Positions 1 through 8,409 of a stretch of DNA of 64,000 nt are shown one piece after another. The notes below the pieces were generated by a model. It made no database searches. It was given only the letters and a program-made list of their open reading frames with translations, and had not been told where the DNA came from. Made by a program: the position numbers and the translations under genes. Within the stretch, counting starts at the first letter, position 1. Every line of letters starts with the position of its first letter. Where the stretch lies: the NCBI RefSeq assembly GCF_025787225.1, contig NZ_CP090958.1:186001-250000 (forward strand), given 5' to 3'. The stretch comes from Saxibacter everestensis (GTDB lineage Bacteria > Actinomycetota > Actinomycetes > Actinomycetales > Brevibacteriaceae).

Positions 1-1068
1 GTCAAGGGTTACCCCGTTCCCGCCGAAAATGCTCCGTGCTTCGCGGGCGATCTTGATCGCCTCACGAACGTTGTTCAGCTTGCCGAAGGAGATCTGTGCC
101 GGCTGCAGATTGCCGGCATCCTTCATCCGCCCGGTGTGCAGCGCCACCAGGATGCTTTTCTGGATTTCGAGCGCCATCGTGACCAGCTTCTGCTGGGTCA
201 GCTGGAATGAGGCGATGGGCTTGCCGAATTGGTGACGGTCAAGTGCGTAGCTCAGCGCGGATTCATAGCTGTCCCGAGCGGCGCCGATGGCACCCCAGAT
301 GATGCCGTACCTGGCCTCGTTCAGACAGGAGAACGGTCCGCTGAGCCCGGCGGCATCCGGAAGCATTGCCTCGGCAGGAAGCCGGACGTCCTGCAGCGTG
401 ACGTCGCACTGAATTGAGGCCCGCATGGAGATCTTTGCTTCGATATTTGTTGCCGCGAATCCAGGAGTGTCGGTCGGCACCACGAAACCGCGAACCCCGT
501 CGTCCGTGCGTGCCCAGATGATCGCGACATCGGCGATCGACGCAAGTCCGATCCAACGCTTGGCGCCGTCGATAACCCAGCCTTCGCCGTCCCGCCGGGC
601 CCTTGTCTGCATCGATCCTGGATCGCTGCCGGCTTCCGGTTCGGTGAGCCCGAAGCAACCGATCGCCTCACCGCGTGCCATCGGCGGCAGCCAGCGCTGT
701 TTTTGTTCCTCGGAGCCGAACTTGTGCAGCGCACTCATCGCAAGTGACCCCTGCACGCTGACGAAGGTGCGGATGCCGGAGTCTCCGGCCTCGAGTTCAA
801 GGCAGGCCAGCCCGTATTCGACGGCGCTTCTTCCGGCGCAACCGTAACCGGAAAGGTGCATGCCCAGGACGCCGAGATCGCCAAGCTCACGCACTATGTC
901 GCGTGGGAACACCGCTCGTTCGTACCAGTCTTTGATGTTCGGCTTGATCCGGGCGTCGACGAAGGCGCGCACCTTGTCGCGTAGCTCCAGCTCGGTAGCG
1001 GAGAGTTGGGCGTCGATATTCAGGTAGTCGATGGCACGTTCCGGAAGTGAGCTGCTCGTATCGGTCAT
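1..1068 (-). CDS. gcdH: Glutaryl-CoA dehydrogenase (acyl-CoA dehydrogenase family), 3' end cut by window edge
   Basis: This flavoprotein should oxidise and decarboxylate glutaryl-CoA to crotonyl-CoA, the end of the lysine-to-glutarate route. Translation from the ATG at 1066-1068 gives 356 codons open to the left edge; a full protein is about 390 residues, so roughly the last 35 are missing. Family motifs seen in order are LGVLGMHLSGYGCAG, the flavin/substrate region GCFGLTEPEAGSDPGSMQTRA, FSCLNEARYGIIWG, YALDRHQFGKP and GGNG near the cut end. The pattern LNEARYGIIWG is typical of glutaryl-CoA dehydrogenases rather than short-chain acyl-CoA dehydrogenases. DavA- and DavB-like genes at 7.6 and 13.5 kb support a lysine role, although GCDH-like enzymes occur in other pathways. 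Confidence 0.88.
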   Translation of the reverse strand, partial: MTDTSSSLPERAIDYLNIDAQLSATELELRDKVRAFVDARIKPNIKDWYERAVFPRDIVRELGDLGVLGMHLSGYGCAGRSAVEYGLACLELEAGDSGIRTFVSVQGSLAMSALHKFGSEEQKQRWLPPMARGEAIGCFGLTEPEAGSDPGSMQTRARRDGEGWVIDGAKRWIGLASIADVAIIWARTDDGVRGFVVPTDTPGFAATNIEAKISMRASIQCDVTLQDVRLPAEAMLPDAAGLSGPFSCLNEARYGIIWGAIGAARDSYESALSYALDRHQFGKPIASFQLTQQKLVTMALEIQKSILVALHTGRMKDAGNLQPAQISFGKLNNVREAIKIAREARSIFGGNGVTLD

Positions 1069-1142
1069 GCGTTCACTGTAAGCCGGGTGCCCATGCCGGG
1101 CGTCGGTGACCGAGGTCGACGGCCACCGGGAGAAGGCCCGGG

Positions 1143-1514
1143 TCAGGCCCTGGCAGTGAGCGGGAAGCGATTACCTTCGGTGTCCTCGAACAGCGACCAA
1201 CGGCCGAATGGCATGTCGATCGGCTCCTGCACGAAGCGGACGCCACGTTGCGTCAACTGCCGCCAGGTCGCATCGAGATCATCGCAGTAGAAAAACACGG
1301 GTGTATTGGGCTGCCCGTCTGGAGCCTGCAGGATAGCGCCGTCCCGTTGTTCGAGTATCAGCACGGCGCCGTCCGGCAGTCGGACCTCGAGCCAGCGTTC
1401 CTCGCCGTATGACGCGTCCTGGGCCAGCTCGCAGCGCATTGTGTCGAGCCAAAACTGCTTGGCGCGCTCCTGATCTGCGACCCCGACCCGGACCTTACTG
1501 ATTCCCTGCAGCAT
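1143..1514 (-). CDS. VOC (glyoxalase/bleomycin-resistance fold) family protein
   Basis: This 123-residue protein is the size of a single VOC domain. It opens with SKVRVGVADQERAKQFW, the first beta strand and helix of the fold. It continues with VFFYCDDLDATWRQLTQRGV and ends with WSLFEDTEGNRFPL, the usual last strand carrying an acidic residue in a DxxGN context. Such proteins are metal-dependent lyases, dioxygenases or antibiotic-binding proteins, and the substrate cannot be told here. It lies between gcdH and a TIGR03086 protein on the same strand, with gaps of 74 and 27 nt, so co-transcription with the upstream TIGR03086 gene is plausible. Confidence 0.85.
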   Translation of the reverse strand: MLQGISKVRVGVADQERAKQFWLDTMRCELAQDASYGEERWLEVRLPDGAVLILEQRDGAILQAPDGQPNTPVFFYCDDLDATWRQLTQRGVRFVQEPIDMPFGRWSLFEDTEGNRFPLTARA

Positions 1515-1541
1515 TTCCCGGTCCTCTCGTGACAGCTTCGT

Positions 1542-2117
1542 TCAGGGCGCCCAACTGGGGTTGCGCCCGGCCAGGCCGATCACTCGGTCAAGCAGGGGCG
1601 CCGACTCATCGACCGTGATGACCGGGCCGTAGATCGGCTCGCGATCTGCTGGATCTGTCGATTGCGAGAGTAGATCGAATGAGGCCTGAACCTGGTCCTC
1701 ACCGGGGTTGAAGTGCTGGCCGGTGGCACGGGCAAGATCCCAGCCGTGCACAACCAGCTCGTTGAGCGCGACCGCGCCCATGATGTCGGCGGGCAATGTG
1801 ACGCCGCCGGCCTCCGCCATCCCGTCCCAGGCGTCAGGAACCTGCCAGGCGGCGGCAACTGCTGAAAGTTGGGCCGACAGCTGCGGTTGCCATTCCTCGG
1901 CATCCGAGACCGGAACGGGTTCATCGGGCGCGACTCCGCCATCAGGCATCTGCTCCTTCCGAGCAGCCAGCCGGAAGGCAGTGGTCAGCCCGATCAGATG
2001 GCCCAGCAGGTCGCGCACGGCATAACGCTCACACGGTGTCCTGGCGTCCAGCTGGTCCTGGGTGATCTGCGGCAACAGCGCGGCCACCGACCGGCTGGCT
2101 GGTTCGAGGTCGAGCAT
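1542..2117 (-). CDS. TIGR03086-type protein with maleylpyruvate-isomerase N-terminal (DinB-like) fold
   Basis: This predicted soluble 191-residue protein carries the actinobacterial TIGR03086 signature: TPCERYAVRDLLGHLIG near the start, NELVVHGWDLARATGQ in the middle, and a C-terminal GLAGRNPSW. The family shares the metal-binding, mycothiol-dependent fold of maleylpyruvate isomerases, but most members have no known reaction. I chose the ATG at 2115-2117 because a GGGGAT element sits just upstream. A longer reading back to about 2195 is possible but adds sequence unlike the family. It is followed by the VOC gene. Confidence 0.82.
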   Translation of the reverse strand: MLDLEPASRSVAALLPQITQDQLDARTPCERYAVRDLLGHLIGLTTAFRLAARKEQMPDGGVAPDEPVPVSDAEEWQPQLSAQLSAVAAAWQVPDAWDGMAEAGGVTLPADIMGAVALNELVVHGWDLARATGQHFNPGEDQVQASFDLLSQSTDPADREPIYGPVITVDESAPLLDRVIGLAGRNPSWAP

Positions 2118-2222
2118 GACGACATCCCCTGTTCGAATCAAGTGACGGTGATACGGGCTGCCCCCATGCTTACAGGAATAGTGAACAGCGTCCACAATTT
2201 TTCGGTGTTAGTTTCTCGCCGC

Positions 2223-3134
2223 CTACCGCTCAAGCAGGTCCGCGAGGGTGGCCGGCGCCCGGCCGAGTAGATGCTGGGTTATCTGGGAGCCGACACAGAA
2301 CCCGTGCACGTCATAGTGGCGGAACATCTGGCCAAGCCTCGCCTTCTCGGCGTCACTGAGTCCAGTTCCCTGGTCCAGATTCCACTCCTGCACCGTACTG
2401 GTCCGGATGTCCACCGGTCGCCGGTGCGTCATAGTGCAGGCACGGGCAAGATCGTCGACGGAGAGCTGTTCCGGGCCGCCGAGCTCGTAGCTCGCGCACC
2501 GATGCCGCCCCGAATCGTCCAGCAGAACGGTGGCAGCGATTTCGGCCACATCCGCGAGATCAATGAACGAGAACCGGGAGGCAGGGGAGTATGGCAACGT
2601 GATGCATGTGGCCTCGCCATTCAGCACGCTGGAGAAGTTCTGCAGGTAAGCGCAGGGCTGCAGGATCGTCCAATCGAGGCCGGACCGCCGAACCAGGTCC
2701 TCGCTCGCGGCCTTGTCCATGTGATGCGGCATCGATGGGCAGTGTGGCCACGCTACCGAGTGGTAGACGAATCGGTGTACGCCTGCGTCCCGCGCTGCGG
2801 TGAGTGCCTGCGCGACCAGGCCGGGCTCGTCCGGACAGAGATTTGGTGCAATGAAGTACACGCTGTCGATGTCGGCGAAATCGTAAGGGCGGGAGACGCC
2901 TCGGACCTCGGCGACCGGCTCGGCCGCCCCTGGAGCAGCTGTCCGGGGAGTATCTGTGGCGGGAGTGCCTGCGCCGTCCGCCTGACCGAACTCCATCCGA
3001 TCCAGAACCATCCGCACTGCAGCCATGACTGCCCGCCCGGTCTTCCCCCGGGCACCCGTGACGGCGATGCGCGGCGGCCGGGACCAGGAAGCGGTGGACG
3101 CAGCGGGGACGGACTTGGCTGCAGGATTGGACAG
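2223..3134 (-). CDS. NmrA-like NAD(P)-binding oxidoreductase, probably starting at CTG
   Basis: The core is an atypical SDR/NmrA protein. The dinucleotide-binding motif IAVTGARGKTGRAV lies near residues 28-41 only if translation begins upstream of the first in-frame ATG at 3026. Between that ATG and the preceding stop there is no in-frame ATG, GTG or TTG. A CTG at 3132-3134 sits six bases after a perfect AGGAGG (3141-3146, complement) that overlaps the hyuB stop codon, so I place the start there (303 residues). Later motifs are VYFIAPN, FVYHSVAWPH, a TILQPCAYLQNF block and FSFIDLADVAEIAA, as in bacterial NmrA/EasG-like proteins. The substrate is unknown. Coupling to hyuAB suggests a role in the same pathway. 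Confidence 0.75.
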   Translation of the reverse strand: MSNPAAKSVPAASTASWSRPPRIAVTGARGKTGRAVMAAVRMVLDRMEFGQADGAGTPATDTPRTAAPGAAEPVAEVRGVSRPYDFADIDSVYFIAPNLCPDEPGLVAQALTAARDAGVHRFVYHSVAWPHCPSMPHHMDKAASEDLVRRSGLDWTILQPCAYLQNFSSVLNGEATCITLPYSPASRFSFIDLADVAEIAATVLLDDSGRHRCASYELGGPEQLSVDDLARACTMTHRRPVDIRTSTVQEWNLDQGTGLSDAEKARLGQMFRHYDVHGFCVGSQITQHLLGRAPATLADLLER

Positions 3135-3144
3135 GGCGTGCCTC

Positions 3145-5088
3145 CTAGACGAAATCCAAGTCGGCGAAGGTGCGTCCGCCGGAGAGCCGACGATATCCCG
3201 GGCCGCGATCGAAGAAAGGTTCGTTGTCGTCGCGCGAAGCCCGCATCGAGGTGCGCAGCCGGTCGGACGCCGCTTCGTCCACGACGGGGTCGTCCCGGTC
3301 TCCGCCGACGATGACGCCGTAGGAATCCCGTGCGCCGTCCACCGAGACCTTCCCCCAGCGAACGTCCCGGGCGACCTCGGGATAAGGCCTGGTCAGCGGA
3401 TCACCCCAGCCACCACCGCCGGTAGTCCTGATCCGGATGATTTCTCCAGCCCGGACCGGCTCGTCATCCGAAAGCGCTTCGACCTCGCGTGCGTTCGGCC
3501 CGCCCGGATCGATCACGACCTGGAAGGGCTGGCCAGCCTTACCGCCCTTCACCCCCCAGCAGGCCAGGATCGAACGGTCGGCTATCGACATGAAGTGGCC
3601 GTCCTTCAGCATCCGGATCTGCTTTTCATAGCCGAGTCCGCCGCGGTACCGCCCGGCGCCGCCGGAATCGCAGGCCAGGTCGAGCGCCTCGACCAGGAAG
3701 GGGAAGCGGCTCTCGGTGAATTCGCTCGGCAGGTTTCGCGAATCGGGGACTACATGGATGGTGTCTTCGCCGTCGGCATAGTGCCGGCCGCCGGAACCGC
3801 CGCCAAGCACCTCGCGCATCAGGTAGGGATTGCCGTCGACGTCATCTCCGTAGACCCCGGTGTAGCGGATGGTCTCCTGGTCCGCCGGCATCCGCCCGTC
3901 CACCGCTTTTGCCACCGCACCGGCCAGTACGCCGAGCAGACGCAGGATGACGAAGGTCCGTGCGTTCGTTGGCGCCGGAAAGACCGGCGTCAGCAGGGTT
4001 CCCTTTTCGGGAAACCTCATCTCGATCAGCGGGATGATGCCCTCGTTGACGTCGAGTTCCGCCATCCGTTCCGGGGTATCAGCGAGGTTCCGCAGGATCG
4101 GGGCCAGCCACTTGGCCAGAAAGTTGCCGTCGGCATAGTCGCCGCAGTGGTTGATCGGTCCCTTCGCCTGTGGGCCGGTGCCGGTGAAGTCGAGGATGAG
4201 CCGTTCGCCTCCGGCATCGTCGGGTCCGGTTTTGGTCAGCGTGATCCGCTGCGTGTGCAGCCGCGGTTCGTCCACCCCATCGTGTTCGGCGTAGTCCTCC
4301 CAGACATAGGAGCCCGCCGGGATCTTCGACAGGATCTCGCGCCGGTAGATGGCGGTGGTGGCGTCCATCATGGCGTCGAAGCAGGTCTCGACGGTTTGCA
4401 CGCCGTAGCGCTCGAAGAGCTCCGAGAGCCGGCGGGCGCCCATCAGGCAGGCGGAACATTCGGCATCCAGGTCGGCGGCCAGTGAATCCGGCATCCGGGA
4501 ATTCCTGGTCATGATCCGCAGCGCCGCCTGGTTCGGCACACCCTGATCCCACAACTTGATCGGCGGGACCATCAGCCCCTCTTCGAACACCGAGGTCGCG
4601 TGGGACGGCATCGACCCTGGTGTCGCGCCGCCGATGTCGTCGTGGTGGCCGAACGCCTGAACGAATGCCACGACGCTCGGCGACGATTCGCCTGGCCGGG
4701 TAGCGAAAACGGGCACCGTGACGCACAGGTCGGGCAGGTGACCGATGCCTCCCTCGGAGAGGTAGACATCGTTATGGAAGAACACGTCCCCCGGTTTCAT
4801 GGTTTCAAGTGGGAAGTCCCGGGCGATCGGGTGCACCAGAGCGGAATACGAGCGGCCGGTGAGTTTGCGCAGATTGCGATCGTGGATACCGGCGCGGAAG
4901 TCATGGGCGTCCCTGATCATCGGCGACCTGGAGGTGCGCGAGATCGCGGTCTCCACCTCCATTTCCACGGAGGCGAGGAAGCCGGCGACGATCTCGACCA
5001 GCACCGGGTCAGGCGCGGCGGCATCGATGGGAGAGAGCCGATACGGCTTGCCGTTCACCGTCGTATTGTCGGCGGTAGCGCTGGTCAT
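3145..5088 (-). CDS. hyuB: Hydantoinase B / oxoprolinase beta-type subunit
   Basis: This 647-residue protein belongs to the HyuB family, which together with HyuA forms ATP-dependent N-methylhydantoinases, 5-oxoprolinases and related enzymes. Family features are the N-terminal DPVLVEIVAGFLASVEMEVETAISRTSRSPMI-type region, the conserved HNDVYLSEGGIGHLPD segment around residue 100, FGHHDDIGGATPGSMPSHAT, and the C-terminal TTGGGGWGDPLTRP, which normally lies near the end of these subunits. About 60 residues follow that motif. The start overlaps the hyuA stop by 4 nt (ATGA) behind an AGGAG element, so the two are translationally coupled. The substrate ring is not deducible from sequence alone. Confidence 0.9.
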   Translation of the reverse strand: MTSATADNTTVNGKPYRLSPIDAAAPDPVLVEIVAGFLASVEMEVETAISRTSRSPMIRDAHDFRAGIHDRNLRKLTGRSYSALVHPIARDFPLETMKPGDVFFHNDVYLSEGGIGHLPDLCVTVPVFATRPGESSPSVVAFVQAFGHHDDIGGATPGSMPSHATSVFEEGLMVPPIKLWDQGVPNQAALRIMTRNSRMPDSLAADLDAECSACLMGARRLSELFERYGVQTVETCFDAMMDATTAIYRREILSKIPAGSYVWEDYAEHDGVDEPRLHTQRITLTKTGPDDAGGERLILDFTGTGPQAKGPINHCGDYADGNFLAKWLAPILRNLADTPERMAELDVNEGIIPLIEMRFPEKGTLLTPVFPAPTNARTFVILRLLGVLAGAVAKAVDGRMPADQETIRYTGVYGDDVDGNPYLMREVLGGGSGGRHYADGEDTIHVVPDSRNLPSEFTESRFPFLVEALDLACDSGGAGRYRGGLGYEKQIRMLKDGHFMSIADRSILACWGVKGGKAGQPFQVVIDPGGPNAREVEALSDDEPVRAGEIIRIRTTGGGGWGDPLTRPYPEVARDVRWGKVSVDGARDSYGVIVGGDRDDPVVDEAASDRLRTSMRASRDDNEPFFDRGPGYRRLSGGRTFADLDFV

Positions 5089-7247
5089 GGCGTAGCTCCT
5101 CTGACGATGCGAAGGTTTCCGTAGTTGTCCACTCTCGCGCTGAAGCCGGGATGGATCGGAACGGTTGAGCTGAACTCCTCAATCACCGCAGGGCCATCAA
5201 CCACGTCACCTTCCCCGAGTTTTTCCCGCTGGTAGAGCGGCACTTCCTCCCAGCCGTCGAAGTAGGCCTGCCGGGTTCCGGATTTTGCCGACGCGGAACC
5301 TGAGCCCTTACCGATTGCCGTCAGACTTGGGCGGGTAATCGGTCCGATGCCGGTGACCCGCAGGTTGACCCACTCGACGTGCTGGCTGTCGTCACCCCGG
5401 AAGTCGTAGCCGTAGAGTTCCCGGTGCGCGCGGTGAAAGTCATCGGCAGCCTGGTTCATCAGTGCCGCGTCCATCGGCCCATCGCCGAGGGCAACCCGCA
5501 CCTCGTAGGCCTGGCCGAGATAGCGCAAATCCGCCGACCGCTGATATTGATGCAGTTCCCTGCCGAAGCCCTCCTCCGTCAATGCGACCGAGGCTTCGGC
5601 GGTCAGCGAGTCGATGATCGTCTGCAGCGTGGAAGGTATCAGGCGATCGTGTCGGCTGACGTGGGTCTGCACGTAATCGTTGCGAACGTCGACGGTCAAC
5701 AGCCCGAACGCCGAAAGGTTGCCGGGGTTGGCCGGCACGAGCACGCCGGCCAGTCCGAGGATGTCGATCAGCCGGCAGGCCAGCAGCGAACCCGATCCGC
5801 CGAACGTCACCAGGGTGAAGTCACGGACATCACGGCCGCGTTTCACGGTGATTTGGCGCAAGGCGTTGGCCTGGTTCCACGCGGAGATCTCAAGGATTCC
5901 GGTGGCACAGTCTTCGCGGCCAAGGCCGAGCGTCTCCGCGAGTTTGTCAATGCCGTGGATGGCGGCAGGCACGTCGAGCGGAATCTCGCCGCCGAGCAGG
6001 TGCGGCGGGATGCGGCCAAGCAGCACGATCGCGTCGGTAATCGTCGGTTCGATGCCGCCGGTGGCGTAACAGATCGGGCCAGGGTCGGCGCCGGCGGACT
6101 GCGGGCCGACCCGTAGGGTTCCTTCTGGCGTGGTCCAGGCAATCGAGCCGCCGCCGGCGCCGACGGTGACGACATCGATCATCGGGATCTTCGAAGGGTA
6201 TGCGCCGACCGTGCCTTCCGTGGTCAGCGCGGGTTCGCCATTGACGACGACCGTGACGTCGGTGGATGTGCCTCCGCCATCGCAGGTCAGCACGTGGCTG
6301 ATCCCCGCGGCGTTTGCCACCATGCCCGCGCCGAGCGCCCCGGCCGCCGGGCCGGAGAGCACAGTTGTGATCGGCTGGTTTACGACCTCCCGCGCCGAGA
6401 GCACTCCACCGTTCGACTTCATCACGTAAAACGGAACATCGCGGGTGGTGGCACCGGCGTTGTGGGAGCCGCCGGCATCGCGGGGGAAGCCGCCGGCGTT
6501 GTGGGAGCCGCCATCGTCACGAGTGCCGCCATCGGAGGTGAAGTCCCTGAGTCGCTCGGCGATGTTATTGACGTAGCTGCGGATGTTGGGCTTGACCGAC
6601 GCATCGACCAGGGTCGTGATCGAGCGCTCGTACTCGCGGTACTCGCGCAGCACCTCGCTGGAGATGCTGATCGTCGCCTCAGGGTGTTCCTCGAGCACGA
6701 TCTGCCGGACTCGCAGCTCATGGTCCGGATTGGCGTAGGCATGCATAAGGCAGATTCCGAGCGTGGAGATGCCGGCGGATCTGAAGAACCGGGCGGCATG
6801 CCGCACATCGTCTTCGCGCAGCGGCCGAAGCTCGGTGCCCTCGAAGTTCAGCCGCCCGCGTACGGTTTTGACCCGGTCGGCCGGCACGATCCGGTCCGGC
6901 TTGACCCAGAAGTAGGAGTTTCCGTAGCCGTCCGGAACTGATTGCCGTGCGATCTCAAGGACATGGGGATAGCCCTCCGTGGTGATGAAGCCGAGATCTT
7001 CAACCTTGCCTTCGAGGAGTTTGTTCGTTGCCACCGTGGTTCCGTGGCTGACCGCGGTGAGCGAGTCACCGCGCTCGCCAAGAGCCTGGAGCACCTTGTC
7101 GACGCCGTTCAGGAAGCCGACCGCCGGGTAGGCCGGGGTCGAAGGCGTTTTGGTGGTGACCAGTTCGCCGGTGTCCTCATCGACGGCCACGACATCCGTG
7201 AACGTCCCGCCGGTGTCGATACCCACCCGGATCCGTCTGGAACCCAC
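5085..7247 (-). CDS. hyuA: Hydantoinase A / oxoprolinase alpha-type ATPase subunit
   Basis: This 720-residue protein is the nucleotide-binding partner of HyuB. It opens with RVGIDTGGTFTD (phosphate-binding loop, residues 7-18) and contains TVLSGPAAGALGAG and VTVGAGGGSIAW, diagnostic of the HyuA/HyuA-N pair of domains. The start is GTG behind a GGAGAC element. Around residues 236-270 the protein has a Gly/Ser/Asn/Asp-rich insert made by a 39-nt in-frame duplication (copies at 6454-6473 and 6493-6512), placed where homologues normally run straight on; it probably forms a surface loop. The gene heads the hyuA-hyuB-NmrA operon and faces the davA-like gene across a 346-bp intergenic region. Confidence 0.9.
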   Translation of the reverse strand: MGSRRIRVGIDTGGTFTDVVAVDEDTGELVTTKTPSTPAYPAVGFLNGVDKVLQALGERGDSLTAVSHGTTVATNKLLEGKVEDLGFITTEGYPHVLEIARQSVPDGYGNSYFWVKPDRIVPADRVKTVRGRLNFEGTELRPLREDDVRHAARFFRSAGISTLGICLMHAYANPDHELRVRQIVLEEHPEATISISSEVLREYREYERSITTLVDASVKPNIRSYVNNIAERLRDFTSDGGTRDDGGSHNAGGFPRDAGGSHNAGATTRDVPFYVMKSNGGVLSAREVVNQPITTVLSGPAAGALGAGMVANAAGISHVLTCDGGGTSTDVTVVVNGEPALTTEGTVGAYPSKIPMIDVVTVGAGGGSIAWTTPEGTLRVGPQSAGADPGPICYATGGIEPTITDAIVLLGRIPPHLLGGEIPLDVPAAIHGIDKLAETLGLGREDCATGILEISAWNQANALRQITVKRGRDVRDFTLVTFGGSGSLLACRLIDILGLAGVLVPANPGNLSAFGLLTVDVRNDYVQTHVSRHDRLIPSTLQTIIDSLTAEASVALTEEGFGRELHQYQRSADLRYLGQAYEVRVALGDGPMDAALMNQAADDFHRAHRELYGYDFRGDDSQHVEWVNLRVTGIGPITRPSLTAIGKGSGSASAKSGTRQAYFDGWEEVPLYQREKLGEGDVVDGPAVIEEFSSTVPIHPGFSARVDNYGNLRIVRGATP

Positions 7248-7593
7248 GGAAGTCTCCTTCGCTACTGTGCTGATTCGTTTGGCTCACGCCTTGCCGGTTC
7301 GTTCGCCATAGCCATTGGACTCTCTGGGATGCTGCCCAGGCGTTGGCATCATCTGCCAACGCTTGGGAATGGGCTTCGGCAAAATAGCTGGGGCCGGCAG
7401 CTGGATCAGCACAGACCGCGATGTCACCGCCAGGACGCGAACGTGCACGCTCGCCTCCTGCCCGCAACGACGCGATTTCCGGGACCATTTGCCCTCCTGG
7501 TCCCTCGGATCCGACGAAACGCACCAGGCAGAACGTAGGCAGAAGTTCTAGCGTTGGAAGCGTCCGGCGCGATGAAGACCGAAAGGCAGGCCA
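7248..7593. promoter_or_regulatory. Divergent promoter region between hyuA and the davA-like gene
   Basis: This 346-bp stretch holds no convincing gene; the small ORFs have poor codon use. It must contain the promoters of both flanking operons. Its one clear element is the 33-bp inverted repeat at 7335-7367, listed separately. Confidence 0.6.
7335..7367. promoter_or_regulatory. 33-bp inverted repeat, candidate operator
   Basis: Two 14-bp arms, CCCAGGCGTTGGCA and TGCCAACGCTTGGG, flank a 5-base centre and match at 13 of 14 positions; the inner nine pairs are perfect. It lies 88 bp from the hyuA start and 227 bp from the davA-like start. In a divergent promoter region such a dyad is most likely a repressor or activator site. 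As RNA it could also form a hairpin in the hyuA leader. Confidence 0.55.
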
Positions 7594-8409
7594 ATGCTGT
7601 TCGCCGCAATGCAGGCAAATGCAAAGCTGCTCGATCTCGAGGCTAATATCGCCGCGATCGATGCGGCCACCCGCCGGGCCGCGGATGCCGGCGCCTCGAT
7701 CCTGGTAACTCCCGAGCTGTTCGTTACCGGATATTCGCCGCGCCGAGTCCGGGCTGCGTTGCGCCCGGCAGACCTGTCCGACCTGTCCGACCGGATTGAC
7801 GCCATCGCCGCCCGGCACGGAATCGGGCTCGTTTACAGTCTCCCCGTGGTCAGCGATGACGGGAGCTGGCTGATCGGAGCCCGGCTTGTCGACCGGGACG
7901 GTGTTCCTCGACTGCGTTACGCGAAAGTTCATCTGTTCGGCGACGAGGAGAAGGCGAACTTCGCGCCAGCCGATGCGCCGCCAGAGATAGCCGACATCGA
8001 CGGGATGAAGGTGTCGCTGGCGATTTGCTACGACATCGAGCACCCGGAAGTGGCGCGCGCCGCTACCCGGAGCGGAGCCGACGTGATCCTGGTTCCGACC
8101 GCGGTGCTCGCGGGGTACACCGACGTGCCACGGCTGCTCGTCAGGTCCCGGGCGCTGGAGAACCATATCGGCATCGTCTATGCCAACCACAGTGGCATCG
8201 AGGCGGACAACGAGTTTTGCGGAACCAGCATCGTCGTGGGGCCGGACGGCGTCGCGCTCGGCGAGGCAAGCCAGGGTGAAAGTGAGTTGGTCTTCGGCGA
8301 GATCGACCGGCCCGGTATCGAGGCGCAGCGCCGTGACGTGCCTTACCTTGAAAACAGCCGCCCGGACACGTACCGGAACTGGCAGGACCGGGTCAGCCTG
8401 CGTCGATGA
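7594..8409 (+). CDS. davA: Nitrilase-superfamily amidase, probable 5-aminovaleramidase (DavA-like)
   Basis: The 271-residue protein has the carbon-nitrogen hydrolase triad: Glu41 in TPELFVTGY, Lys111 in [11 protein letters not shown] and Cys145 in [10 protein letters not shown]. The contexts [23 protein letters not shown] and SIVVGPDG closely resemble what I know of Pseudomonas DavA, which hydrolyses 5-aminovaleramide to 5-aminovalerate after lysine 2-monooxygenase. A DavB-like gene lies 5 kb away on the same strand, supporting the call. It stands alone in its transcription unit and its last 17 nt overlap the 3' end of the convergent sigma factor gene. Other short-chain omega-amidase activities remain possible. 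Confidence 0.75.
   Translation: MLFAAMQANAKLLDLEANIAAIDAATRRAADAGASILVTPELFVTGYSPRRVRAALRPADLSDLSDRIDAIAARHGIGLVYSLPVVSDDGSWLIGARLVDRDGVPRLRYAKVHLFGDEEKANFAPADAPPEIADIDGMKVSLAICYDIEHPEVARAATRSGADVILVPTAVLAGYTDVPRLLVRSRALENHIGIVYANHSGIEADNEFCGTSIVVGPDGVALGEASQGESELVFGEIDRPGIEAQRRDVPYLENSRPDTYRNWQDRVSLRR

Noticed and set aside
263-847. Several open frames on both strands over the left-edge gene
   Set aside because: They overlap the well-conserved glutaryl-CoA dehydrogenase frame, which is open to the edge, and have no recognisable domains; they are high-GC shadow frames.
3025-4485. A 486-codon plus-strand open frame antisense to hyuB
   Set aside because: It lacks any family motif and mirrors the codon pattern of hyuB, which has clear HyuB signatures.
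7315-7551. Small plus-strand ORF in the hyuA/davA-like intergenic region
   Set aside because: It has a Cys/Ser/Arg-rich composition, no ribosome site, and runs through the inverted repeat; it is not credible as a gene.
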